From contig NZ_LS999834.1 in assembly GCF_900537175.1 (NCBI RefSeq), positions 1,473 through 65,472 of the forward strand: 64,000 bases of DNA, read 5' to 3'. Below are positions 37,521 through 45,740 of the stretch, one piece after another. The notes below the pieces were generated by a model. It ran no database searches. It worked only from the letters and a program-made list of their open reading frames with translations, and was not told the DNA's origin. The stretch's first letter is position 1. Each line of letters opens with the position of its first letter. The stretch comes from Lentilitoribacter sp. Alg239-R112 (GTDB lineage Bacteria; Pseudomonadota; Alphaproteobacteria; Rhizobiales; Rhizobiaceae). The translations under genes were made by a program, and so were the position numbers.

Positions 37521-37871
37521 ATGTATAAGATCTATTATATACCGATCACCGTTATTTGCTGCGCATGTTCTTTCATAGCGAGTGCTAAAGACATTGACCC
37601 CAAATTTGAAGATCCTGCTTTTTGGGAAGACAAGATAACGGAAAGCTACGCCACAGGAATTATAAATCAAATTCCAGACATGATTAAGCAGCAAAACATC
37701 AAAACGAGGCAAATTGAGCAATCTACCGATGATGCTCATCTTGCAAAGCTGAGAAAGCGTTTCTTTACCTTTGTCAAAAATAATAAACTTAATCAGGCAG
37801 AAGCCATATCAAAATTGATGCTAAAGAAGGGCGATTATACTGGTGAACGCTATCTGCAATCACTGAAGTAG
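37521..37871 (+). CDS. Small secreted protein of unknown function
   Basis: The 116-residue product opens with a signal peptide (MYKIYYIPITVICCACSFIA, cleavage near ASAKD). The mature part is charged and mostly helical (KLRKRFFTFVKNNKLNQAEA), with no motif I recognise. The frame runs back to 37482 but the second of two close ATGs, at 37521, has GGA 8 nt upstream and opens the signal peptide. It stands alone between the chemoreceptor terminator and the tRNA-Val gene. Confidence 0.7.
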   Translation: MYKIYYIPITVICCACSFIASAKDIDPKFEDPAFWEDKITESYATGIINQIPDMIKQQNIKTRQIEQSTDDAHLAKLRKRFFTFVKNNKLNQAEAISKLMLKKGDYTGERYLQSLK

Positions 37872-38061
37872 AGTGGTTAAAGATTGAATACACCGCAAGC
37901 TTCCACACGCAAGTTAGACATTTTAGTTGTACTTTAATCATTCATGCCGAAACTTACCGCGCGAATAGGGGGGAGGCGTTTTTTTTGAGGAGGTTAACCT
38001 AACACTTTCACAGGCAAAGTTCTTATAATTGAAAGAACGGTTGAAAACCCTGCGAAGCAAA

Positions 38062-38137
38062 TGGTGGGCGATAAGAGACTCGAACTCCTGACATCTTCGG
38101 TGTAAACGAAGCGCTCTACCAACTGAGCTAATCGCCC
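38062..38137 (-). tRNA. tRNA-Val(UAC)
   Basis: The 76-nt sequence on the minus strand begins GGGCGATTAGCTCAGTTGG, has anticodon loop TTTACAC with anticodon TAC between CTTCG and CGAAG, a GTTCGAG T loop, and ends in ATCGCCC A CCA with the CCA encoded. All four arms pair. It diverges from the tRNA-Asp gene 192 nt away. Confidence 0.97.
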
Positions 38138-38258
38138 ATTTGCGAGGTCTCGTTTAGGCTCTTGTGAAGATAAGTGCAAGAGAAAAATCCACATTTTTCA
38201 AAGAAAATGTATTTTTGAAAAAATGTCTCCTTTTTGCAAAAAAGCATGAATAGAGTGC

Positions 38259-38287
38259 TTGACAGATTCTACGATAAAGCTTAATCA
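38259..38287 (+). promoter_or_regulatory. Likely promoter of tRNA-Asp
   Basis: A consensus -35 box TTGACA (38259-38264) is followed after 17 nt by a -10-like TAATCA (38282-38287), about 42 nt before the tRNA-Asp 5' end. The -10 match is modest. Confidence 0.5.
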
Positions 38288-38329
38288 CCCATCACGGTTC
38301 GCTGAAAAGCAAATCAAAAATGAAAAATG

Positions 38330-38406
38330 GCGGGTGTAGCTCAGTTGGTTAGAGTGTCGGCCTGTCACGCCGAAGGTCGCGGGTTCGAGTCCCGTCACTC
38401 GCGCCA
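38330..38406 (+). tRNA. tRNA-Asp(GUC)
   Basis: The 77-nt sequence starts GCGGGTGTAGCTCAGTTGG, carries loop CTGTCAC with anticodon GTC between TCGGC and GCCGA, a GGTTCGAGTCC T arm, and ends CACTCGC G CCA. The acceptor stem pairs fully with one G-U. Confidence 0.97.
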
Positions 38407-38627
38407 TTTTTCACTTTCCACACTATCTTTGAAGTTTGCTTGTACATAAGGCGCGGTCGATGATCGTGCTTTTTTTGTTTTTGGTGCTTTATAATTGCCG
38501 GACTTATATCCTCTGCGTCGATGCCATACCTGATGTAAAAGTAAAACTACTTACACGTTGAAGTGTCATACTTAACTGTTATACTAAACTGGTTGCATTA
38601 TCCGCTAAATCGAAATGGAGAGTTATA

Positions 38628-39035
38628 ATGGCTAAGTTAAGTGCTGGCGTAATATTCACAACAATTTCACTATCACTCCTACCTATCAATCATGCATTTG
38701 CTGCGGATTTTAGTATTGGGTTTAGTTGGAGCGGTCTAAAAAAATGTACCAGCGGTAAGCCCAATCGGGTACAAAACCCACCGTTTACGCTTAAGAACGT
38801 ACCTACTGGAACTGCCAGAATTGATTTCAAGATGAAGGATCGAAATGTTCCGTCCTACAATCATGGCGGGGGCAAAGTTAAATATAAAGGTGGATCAAGT
38901 ATTGCACGCGGGGCATTTAAATATAAAAGTCCATGTCCTCCCAATGGTAAACATACCTATGAGTGGACCGCCACAGCCAGAGATGCCAAAGGCAAAAAAC
39001 TAGCCGTTGCGAAGGCGCGTAGGAGTTATCCGTAA
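38628..39035 (+). CDS. Small secreted PEBP-like protein
   Basis: The 135-residue product has a signal peptide (cleavage after AFAAD near residue 26). The mature domain reads like a minimal phosphatidylethanolamine-binding-protein fold: SGLKKCTSGKPNRVQNPPF, LKNVPTGTARIDFKMKD, VPSYNHGGG and SPCPPNGKHTYEWTATA, echoing the ligand-pocket motifs of YbhB-like proteins. This link is by eye and needs a profile search. A strong GGAGAG site precedes the ATG. It follows tRNA-Asp as an independent unit. Confidence 0.8.
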   Translation: MAKLSAGVIFTTISLSLLPINHAFAADFSIGFSWSGLKKCTSGKPNRVQNPPFTLKNVPTGTARIDFKMKDRNVPSYNHGGGKVKYKGGSSIARGAFKYKSPCPPNGKHTYEWTATARDAKGKKLAVAKARRSYP

Positions 39036-39340
39036 CATAGTAGCTTTGAAGTAAGCATTTACTGTACAAGCCCATGTGAATTTCTCCGCTCCCAACATCA
39101 CGCTGAGGGCTTGTCGTGTATCCATACCAGTCGTTGCGAACCCGTCATAAACATGACTTATAGCTTTTGGCGATAAAAATAGTTTCCAAGGCGCAGTGTA
39201 GATGGGCCAAATAATTGGCATAGTCTGGAAAAACTCACTTTCCTTTTGTCAGGTAGTGGCGTTGTGGTTATTTTGACATAGATTAAAACTTGAGTCGGGA
39301 CTGATTGCTACATCAGACTCTTGTATGTGCAGGTATCAAA
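39036..39340. other. Intergenic gap before mgtE
   Basis: Nothing convincing is encoded here; a minus-strand frame of 73 codons overlaps the end of the previous gene and has no support. MgtE genes in some bacteria have a magnesium riboswitch upstream, but I cannot recognise one here. Confidence 0.4.
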
Positions 39341-40780
39341 ATGGTCGAAACAGATAGTCATAACGATCAGGATGTGGATATTGCGGTGAAGACACTCGAA
39401 GATTCCCATGATAATGGCAGCATCTATGATGATGAAGGCCGTATTCGATCCGATTTCCGAAAAACAGTCGGTAGAGCGCTCGATAGCGGCAATATAGATC
39501 ATCTTAATGGTCTGGTTGCAGCTCTTCACGAGTCTGAGATGGGTGATCTGCTCGAATCTCTTAAACCAAGGCGACGGCAGAAGCTTGTTGAGGTGCTTGG
39601 AGATTCGTTTGATTTTGCTGCATTAACAGAAGTCGATGAGGCAATTCGTGTTGAAATTGTCGACTATATTCCAAACAAGGATGTTGCGCGCCGGATTGGT
39701 GAGCTTGATTCGGATGATGCCGTTTTCATTCTCGAAGATCTTGAAGCATCGGATCGAGATGCAATTCTTGCCGAGTTGCCATTTATAGAACGTGTTCGTC
39801 TTCGTCGTTCGCTGGAATATCCCGAAGATTCTGCTGGTCGTCGAATGCAAAGTGAGTTTGTTGCGGTGCCGCCATTTTGGACGGTTGGGCAAACAATTGA
39901 CTATATGCGCATAGACAAAGACCTGCCGGAAAGCTTTAGCCAAATTTTTGTAATTGATGCGACCTATAAACTTGTAGGTTCCATTGATCTCGATAAAATT
40001 TTACGCACAAAACGGCAGGTTCGTACCGAAGAAATTCTAAATGATACGATCCACCCCATTCCGGCCCTGATGGATCAGGAAGAGGCGGCACTCGTGTTCG
40101 AGCAATATGACTTGCTCTCCGCAGCCGTGATCGATCATAACGAGCGCCTAGTAGGTGTTCTTACCATTGATGATGTTGTTGATGTTATCAACGAAGAAGC
40201 CGAAGAAGATATCAAAGCACTTGCTGGCGTGGGCGATGAGGAATTGTCTGATAATGTTTTTGCAGCATTTCGATCGCGTTTCGCATGGCTTTTGATCAAT
40301 CTACTCACCTCAATTGGCGCTTCTATGGTCATCGGTGCGTTTGATGCAACCATCCAGCAAATGGTCGCACTCGCGGTGCTCATGCCTATCGTTGCCTCTA
40401 TGGGTGGTAATGCTGGCACTCAAACGATGACGGTGACGGTGAGGGCGCTCGCCACCCGTGACCTTGATATATACAATACCGGGCGTATTATCCAACGTGA
40501 GGCACTTGTTGGCGCGGTCAATGGAGTGCTTTTTGCTGCGCTTATCGGCGTTGTTGCCGCATTTTGGTTTGATAATATTGATCTTGGTTTTGTAATCGGG
40601 ATTGCTATGATTATAAACATGATTTCGGCAGCGCTTGCAGGTATCTTGTTGCCACTCATGCTCGATAAACTTGGCGTTGATCCTGCTATTTCGTCCACTG
40701 TGTTTGTTACTACCGTGACTGATGTCGTTGGATTTTTTGCCTTCTTGGGGCTTGCGGGATGGTGGTTCTCGTTCTTATAG
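39341..40780 (+). CDS. mgtE: Magnesium transporter MgtE
   Basis: The 479-residue protein has the full MgtE layout: an N-terminal superhelical domain (residues about 30-150), a CBS pair (about 155-275), a linker helix and five membrane helices at the C-terminus with MPIVASMGGNAGTQT, the conserved pore segment. MgtE is a magnesium channel closed by cytoplasmic magnesium binding to the N-terminal domains. The start chosen is ATG at 39341 (MVETDSHNDQ); the frame upstream to 39305 looks non-conserved. The MerR gene follows after 8 nt. Confidence 0.94.
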   Translation: MVETDSHNDQDVDIAVKTLEDSHDNGSIYDDEGRIRSDFRKTVGRALDSGNIDHLNGLVAALHESEMGDLLESLKPRRRQKLVEVLGDSFDFAALTEVDEAIRVEIVDYIPNKDVARRIGELDSDDAVFILEDLEASDRDAILAELPFIERVRLRRSLEYPEDSAGRRMQSEFVAVPPFWTVGQTIDYMRIDKDLPESFSQIFVIDATYKLVGSIDLDKILRTKRQVRTEEILNDTIHPIPALMDQEEAALVFEQYDLLSAAVIDHNERLVGVLTIDDVVDVINEEAEEDIKALAGVGDEELSDNVFAAFRSRFAWLLINLLTSIGASMVIGAFDATIQQMVALAVLMPIVASMGGNAGTQTMTVTVRALATRDLDIYNTGRIIQREALVGAVNGVLFAALIGVVAAFWFDNIDLGFVIGIAMIINMISAALAGILLPLMLDKLGVDPAISSTVFVTTVTDVVGFFAFLGLAGWWFSFL

Positions 40781-40788
40781 GTGCATCC

Positions 40789-41175
40789 ATGGTTAATTTA
40801 TATACAATCACCCAGCTAACCCGAGAATTTGATATCTCTACTCGCACGTTGCGCTTTTACGAAGATGAAGGCTTGATTAGACCCGAGCGCCGGGGCCGCA
40901 CAAGGCTGTACACAGGTGCTGATCGTCGCCGGATTGATAAAATCTTATGTGCAAGGCGGGTAGGGTTTTCTGTCGCCGAAATTGCGGAGATGCTCAAGCT
41001 TCAAGTCGAACTACCTGATACTACCAATCAGCTGCGCGGTGTAATGGATGGCATTGAGAAAAAACGCGCCGATCTTAGGCAGCAGCGTCGCGACTTGGAG
41101 CTGGTGATTGATGATTTGGATAATCTCGAAGATTCCTGCCTGGCAAAACTCGCTGAAATTGGTGTTGGAACCTAA
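40789..41175 (+). CDS. MerR-family transcriptional regulator
   Basis: The 128-residue protein has a MerR winged helix (YTITQLTREFDISTRTLRFYEDEGLI, residues 4-30) and a long dimerisation helix. It lacks the cysteines of metal-sensing MerR proteins apart from one near the C-terminus, so it is probably not a heavy-metal sensor. It resembles regulators of branched-chain amino acid or acyl-CoA degradation (LiuR type), but that is weak. It starts 8 nt after mgtE and is probably read through from it; a frame reaching back into mgtE (40759) is not needed. Confidence 0.88.
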   Translation: MVNLYTITQLTREFDISTRTLRFYEDEGLIRPERRGRTRLYTGADRRRIDKILCARRVGFSVAEIAEMLKLQVELPDTTNQLRGVMDGIEKKRADLRQQRRDLELVIDDLDNLEDSCLAKLAEIGVGT

Positions 41176-41338
41176 TCTGGTTGAATTTGCTGATGGATCT
41201 TGCTTAAACGTTTCTATCTAACATGAATAAAACGGTTGATATGGGCGCAATTGCCTGTAAACAGGGCCTTACAGATAACCCATAAGCAGCCATATTGGTT
41301 GGCTTTTGAACCATATGCCTTTGGAGTATTTCCCAATC

Positions 41339-42256
41339 ATGACGATCACCCATCTTGTCACCCATTCAGGCGGCTTTCATGCAGACGAATTGCTATCCTC
41401 TGTCATCCTAACCCGTCTTTTCCCTAAGGCTGAACTTAAACGAACGCGCGATCATAAATGGCTGGCACCTGCCGATGATAAAATCATTTACGATGTAGGC
41501 GGTGACTACAATGCCGATGCGCAAGTCTTCGATCATCATCAGCGGCCCAGTCCTTTACGAGAAGATGGTCAACCATTTAGCTCTTTTGGTTTGATTTGGG
41601 CGCATTATGGGCATCAATATTTAACGAGTTTGGACGTGCCCGCAGATAATATTGAGGCAATTCATGTAGCGTTTGATAGGAAATTTGTGCTGCCCATCGA
41701 TCTGTTGGACAATGGTGCGATGGAGCCATCTGTGGCGGGCCCATTGTCAGATTTAACACTCCCAGCGTTTTTTGAAAGTTTAAAGCCCGTGTTTGATGAT
41801 ACCTCGCCAACAGCTTACGACGATGCCTTTTTTGCAACTTTGCCAATCGCGCGTAGTTTTGTAGAGGCACAAATCGGTAATATCACAGCAAAAGCCCGCG
41901 CGAAAAATATCGTGATGGAAGCCATCGCCAAAGCTGGTGCATCACCTATTCTGGAATTACCCATGGGCATGCCTTATGGTGCAGCGCTTGATGAGGTAGG
42001 TGCCGATCACATGCTGTTTGTTGTTAATCCGCGCGGAGAAGATTGGACGCTCAATGGTATTAAGTTGTCAAAAGACACATTCGATCAACGCGCAGATTTA
42101 CCCGCTGCATGGGCAGGGCTAACAGACGCTGCGCTAGAAGACGCTTGCGGGGTCAAAGGTGCTAAATTTTGTCACAATGCGCTATTTATCGCGGTTGCAG
42201 ATTCACGCGAAGCAATAATGAAAATGGCTGACCTTGCAGTGAGAGAAGCTAGGTAG
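41339..42256 (+). CDS. MYG1-family metal-dependent hydrolase
   Basis: The 305-residue protein matches the MYG1/UPF0160 family, a DHH-like phosphoesterase group. Metal-binding motifs are visible: THSGGFHADELLS near the N-terminus, IIYDVGGDYN, and FDHHQRPSP, followed later by an RSFVEAQI segment. MYG1 in eukaryotes is a 3'-5' RNA exonuclease; bacterial roles are unclear. The chosen ATG (MTITHLVTHSGG) has GGAG 11 nt upstream; the frame continues upstream to 41306. Confidence 0.9.
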   Translation: MTITHLVTHSGGFHADELLSSVILTRLFPKAELKRTRDHKWLAPADDKIIYDVGGDYNADAQVFDHHQRPSPLREDGQPFSSFGLIWAHYGHQYLTSLDVPADNIEAIHVAFDRKFVLPIDLLDNGAMEPSVAGPLSDLTLPAFFESLKPVFDDTSPTAYDDAFFATLPIARSFVEAQIGNITAKARAKNIVMEAIAKAGASPILELPMGMPYGAALDEVGADHMLFVVNPRGEDWTLNGIKLSKDTFDQRADLPAAWAGLTDAALEDACGVKGAKFCHNALFIAVADSREAIMKMADLAVREAR

Positions 42257-42402
42257 TTCAGTTTAAGCTTTTGGACAAATGCAAATGTGTTTCTAATCTT
42301 TGAGATTGATGAACCTATATAGGTCAGCCTTGTTCCAGAGTTCGTTAATCTAAACCTTCTGTTATTCTGGTCAGTTCACTAAATAAATTTCGTAAAAAAC
42401 CC

Positions 42403-42424
42403 TTGACCCTTACACTAGTGTCAA
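42403..42424 (+). promoter_or_regulatory. MerR-type dyad in the SDR promoter
   Basis: A dyad with arms TTGAC (42403-42407) and GTCAA (42420-42424) lies 62 nt before the SDR start, and its left arm doubles as a -35 box. MerR regulators bind such dyads inside an overlong promoter spacer. The MerR gene at 43352, directly after the SDR gene, is the natural binder. Confidence 0.6.
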
Positions 42425-42485
42425 TGCGTTAAATCTCCGTTCGCATCAATGTGTGCTGCATTCAAAAACAGGAGAAAAATGCGAT

Positions 42486-43250
42486 ATGATATCGAATAAT
42501 AGTTGGCAGGATAAAGTGGCAATTGTGACGGGAGGCAGCTCTGGCATCGGACACGCCACCGCGCAGGCACTTGCCGAGCGTGGGGCAGGGGTTCTGATAA
42601 CCGGGCGCAATGCCGAAAGGCTCACTGACGCTGCAAGGGCAATTGAAGGCGTGCAAACATTGCAAATCGATAGTGCTGACCCTGATAGTGGCAAACGTAT
42701 TGTTGAGGCTGTGTTGAACCGGTGGGGGCAGCTTGATCTTATCGTCAACAATTCAGGTGCGGGCCAGCCCATGCCAATGGGCGCATATGATGCCAACGCG
42801 ATCAAGAACATGTCTGATGTGAACATTATTGCGCCTTCCATGCTGGTGAGCGAAGGGCGAGCGGTACTTGCGCAAACAAAGGGCGCGATTGTGAACATTA
42901 GCACCGCAGTATCACGGAACGCAGTTCCCATGATGGCCCATTATGCGGCGACAAAAGCGGCTCTGGAGCATCTGACGAAATCTTGGGCCATCGAGATGGC
43001 AGGCGATGGTATTCGTGTTAACGCCATTGCACCCGGTCCGGTTAAAAGCGGTGCGTTGACAGGCATGATGGGATTGCCGGACGAGATGGCGCAGCAAATC
43101 GAAGAGCAGGAAGCCAGCCAGGTTCCGCTAGGGCGGCGCGGTGTCCCTTCTGATATTGTGCCCTGGGTGCTGAGACTTGGCAGCTCGGATAACGAATGGC
43201 TGACGGGTCAGATAATCACCGTGGACGGTGGTTGGGCAGATCGTAGCTAA
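42486..43250 (+). CDS. Short-chain dehydrogenase/reductase
   Basis: The 254-residue protein is a classical SDR: TGGSSGIGHATAQAL (cofactor loop), NNSGAG, the catalytic serine in VNISTAVSR and YAATKAA, and a C-terminal GQIITVDGGWADRS. The cofactor loop followed by TGRN at the second strand end suggests NADPH preference. An ATG at 42479 opens a different, short frame; the one used starts MISNNSWQDK. Paired with the downstream MerR gene and preceded by a MerR-type dyad, it is probably induced by a reactive or electrophilic compound. Confidence 0.92.
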   Translation: MISNNSWQDKVAIVTGGSSGIGHATAQALAERGAGVLITGRNAERLTDAARAIEGVQTLQIDSADPDSGKRIVEAVLNRWGQLDLIVNNSGAGQPMPMGAYDANAIKNMSDVNIIAPSMLVSEGRAVLAQTKGAIVNISTAVSRNAVPMMAHYAATKAALEHLTKSWAIEMAGDGIRVNAIAPGPVKSGALTGMMGLPDEMAQQIEEQEASQVPLGRRGVPSDIVPWVLRLGSSDNEWLTGQIITVDGGWADRS

Positions 43251-43351
43251 CCGTAGGCGATATCGGGTAGGAGCGGTGCACCCGCCCGATATACTTGATC
43301 TTCGACCACGAGTTTACCATCTATATGGAAGTGAGTTTAAAAGGAAACATA

Positions 43352-43708
43352 ATGCAGGCCAAGGAAGCCGCCGACAGGCTCGGCATTACACAGCGCATTT
43401 TGCGTCATTATGAGAAGGTTGGTCTTTTGGATGTGCGCCGGACAGACAATGGCTATCGCATTTATAGCGAAGCCGATTTACGCCGCGCTGGTCGCATCCG
43501 TGATTTCATTGCAACGGGCTTTTCCACCCGTGAAATACTGGCTATGAGCGCCTGCCTGTCAGATGATGCTGATGGCCCTTGTGAAGGCGGAATTGCCCAA
43601 CTGACTGAAAAACTTGCCCATATCGACCGCTTGCGGGATGAGCTGGACACACGACGAGACGCCATTCTTGACCGCCTCGCCAAACTAAAAGCCGAGCTTT
43701 CAAACTAG
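43352..43708 (+). CDS. MerR-family regulator of the SDR gene
   Basis: The 118-residue protein has a MerR winged helix (MQAKEAADRLGITQRILRHY, residues 1-20, then NGYRIYSEADLRRA) and a dimer helix. Two cysteines are present (SACLSDDADGPCEGG), which could sense thiol-reactive compounds. ATG at 43352 has AAGGA upstream; the extra residues of the longer frame from 43295 are not conserved. A 44-nt piece of its dimerisation region recurs at 45133-45176. Confidence 0.9.
   Translation: MQAKEAADRLGITQRILRHYEKVGLLDVRRTDNGYRIYSEADLRRAGRIRDFIATGFSTREILAMSACLSDDADGPCEGGIAQLTEKLAHIDRLRDELDTRRDAILDRLAKLKAELSN
43592..43635 (+). repeat. 44-nt repeat, copy within the MerR gene
   Basis: This stretch, encoding IAQLTEKLAHIDRLR, is repeated with one mismatch at 45133-45176 in the same orientation, on the other side of the esterase gene. 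Confidence 0.85.
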
Positions 43709-43932
43709 GGAGAGGATAGCTCCGCTGGCAAGGGTAGTTATGTCTGCAATTGATTAATTTGATGAGTTGATGAAGGTCTGTAAGGCGCCATAGGGAGACA
43801 TGCACGATTTCAAACTGATAATGACTGCCACATCAAAAAGCATAATTTTACGTTATATCATTATGTCAGGCAGCATTGAAAATCTAACGTTTAATTCCCA
43901 CGTATGAAATATGTCTATAGAGAAGGTTACGC

Positions 43933-45021
43933 ATGCGAAAATTGTTCATATTCTTTCTATTCCAAATTGGTGCCATATTTCTAACACTCGGAATTTCAAT
44001 GGCTCAATCTACAGATAATTTGAGTGGAAGAATAGAAGAAGTAAAGGTACCCGCCCCAGCATTAACTGGAAACCTTCTTAAAACTCCCGATATCCAAAAT
44101 GTAGCAGTCTATCTTCCTCCCGGATACGATAAAAACTTAGAGCAAAATTATGCCGTTATTTATCTGCTTCACGGGATTTTTGATGACCGTGGGGTTTGGA
44201 GCGAAAATTACAAGGTGCCAGAAATTCTAGATCGTTTGATCTCAACAGGCAAGATCCCGGAATTGATTGTCGTTATGCCAGATGGTGGCAACAAATATGG
44301 TGGTGGCTATTATCGCAACTCAACGGTCAGCGGACACTGGGCAGATTATATAGCAGACGATCTCGTTAGTTTTATCGATGAGAATTTTCGCACGCTAGCA
44401 AAAGTTGATAGCCGCGCTATCATTGGTCACTCAATGGGTGGATATGGCGCACTGAATCTAGCAATGACTCAACCGGGAGTGTTTTCGGTGGTTTGGGCGC
44501 TTAGTCCCTGCTGCCTCAGTGCAAGAGATGATCTTAGTTTTGGAAATGACGCATGGAAACGAGCGGCTGCTGTTAATTCTGAAGAAGATCTGCTCGACCT
44601 TATTGAGAAACGCGACTTCTATCCGATCGCGACCATCGGCATTCTAAATGCATTCAGTCCGAACGCGAAGGCACCACCCGTCTATGCAAATTTCCCATTC
44701 GATATTGTGCGCGGAGAGGTTGTTCTCGATGATCTCTTATATGATCGCTATCTAGATGCTTTGCCATCACGTCAAGTGCATAATACTCGAAAGGCGCTTC
44801 GCGATCTACGTGGATTAGCGATAGGGGTGGGCCTTGGTGATCAGTTTTTGCATATCCCAACCGGCACGCTTGAATTTTCGCATCGCCTCGGACAAGAGCG
44901 CATACCTCATAGGTTGGATGTTTACGCTGGAGATCACCGGCAGCATGTCAGCGAGCGACTTGAAAACATCATTCTCCCATGGACGGTGCAAAAAATGGTC
45001 GTGTCCAATGTTGAAAGATAA
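43933..45021 (+). CDS. Secreted alpha/beta-hydrolase esterase (esterase D/antigen 85-like)
   Basis: The 362-residue protein has a signal peptide (residues 1-24, ending ISMAQ) and an esterase D-type alpha/beta hydrolase domain: VYLPPGYDKN, YLLHGIFDDRGVW, VVMPDGGNKYGG, and the nucleophile elbow IIGHSMGGYGALNLA; the catalytic histidine is probably in YAGDHRQHVSERL near the end. Export means it acts in the periplasm or outside. Nearby S-formylglutathione hydrolase-like enzymes are cytoplasmic, so this one differs. A GAGAAGG site precedes the ATG. It lies between two copies of the MerR 44-nt repeat. Confidence 0.88.
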   Translation: MRKLFIFFLFQIGAIFLTLGISMAQSTDNLSGRIEEVKVPAPALTGNLLKTPDIQNVAVYLPPGYDKNLEQNYAVIYLLHGIFDDRGVWSENYKVPEILDRLISTGKIPELIVVMPDGGNKYGGGYYRNSTVSGHWADYIADDLVSFIDENFRTLAKVDSRAIIGHSMGGYGALNLAMTQPGVFSVVWALSPCCLSARDDLSFGNDAWKRAAAVNSEEDLLDLIEKRDFYPIATIGILNAFSPNAKAPPVYANFPFDIVRGEVVLDDLLYDRYLDALPSRQVHNTRKALRDLRGLAIGVGLGDQFLHIPTGTLEFSHRLGQERIPHRLDVYAGDHRQHVSERLENIILPWTVQKMVVSNVER

Positions 45022-45376
45022 GTAGAGATCATAGCATTGAGTGAATAGCGAAGCTTTGTTCCAGAAGGGGGTTGTCGCGCTACACAATTCACACCTCAAC
45101 TGCTGTCGTTCGACCAGCTTCTTAACTTGGACATTGCCCAACTGACTGAAAAAATTGCCCATATCGACCGCTTGCGTCCGTTTAGTACCACACTCAATCA
45201 TAATTCCAGACGTTATAAGGAATTCAGCTTTTGAGGGTAAGTTCCAGCGCAGGTCCAAAAATAATCTCAGGCATACATCAGCAGTTATACCGATGTAATC
45301 ACCAACATTTCATGTTAGAATTTATTAAATTTCCTTGATACTCTAGCTTTAGAGTAGCTTCTAGCGGGGTTCAAAT
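45022..45376. other. Gap after the esterase, holding a copied gene fragment
   Basis: No complete gene is visible. The part around 45133-45176 is a copied piece of the upstream MerR gene; the rest shows no recognisable feature. Confidence 0.6.
45133..45176 (+). repeat. 44-nt repeat, orphan copy of MerR coding sequence
   Basis: The sequence matches 43592-43635 at 43 of 44 positions but its flanks do not match, so it is an isolated copied fragment, in frame for IAQLTEKIAHIDRLR but with no start or wider gene. Confidence 0.85.
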
Positions 45377-45595
45377 ATGTTATTTATGGCGAAATCGGCT
45401 CACAGGCGAGATTATCTTGTAAAACGTGTAGCCGAGTGTCTTTCTCCTGCTGAGTCCGCGAATGTGGCCGGTGAAAAACAACGGCAGGAACTGGACCAAT
45501 CTAACGCATCGCGTGCATTTCGAGCATTGGTATTGGCTGCTCTGGTCATTATTGTTTTGGCACTGCCTTTGTCCATTTGGTTGACCTTGGTGTAA
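45377..45595 (+). CDS. Small single-pass membrane protein
   Basis: The 72-residue product (69 if started at the ATG at 45386) is charged in its first 45 residues and ends in one membrane helix (FRALVLAALVIIVLALPLSIW). It is predicted tail-anchored with a cytoplasmic N-terminus. I recognise no family. Codon use looks normal, but with no search its reality is moderately supported only. Confidence 0.6.
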   Translation: MLFMAKSAHRRDYLVKRVAECLSPAESANVAGEKQRQELDQSNASRAFRALVLAALVIIVLALPLSIWLTLV

Positions 45596-45740
45596 CGCTC
45601 ACTGAATAGTTGTTTGCCTATAGTCCTGTTTCAATAGAAGTCGCCTGTTCGGCTGACTGCGCTGAACCTGTATGGTTGAGCTACTATTAGGATGAGGCGA
45701 CTGCCTTAGTCATTCCATAATTGTGTAATTTAAAACAATT

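Noticed and set aside
39000..39221. 73-codon minus-strand frame overlapping the end of the PEBP-like gene
   Set aside because: It overlaps a well-supported gene and has no support of its own.
45133..45176. A second complete MerR regulator gene after the esterase
   Set aside because: Only 44 nt match; no helix-turn-helix coding sequence or start is present around it.
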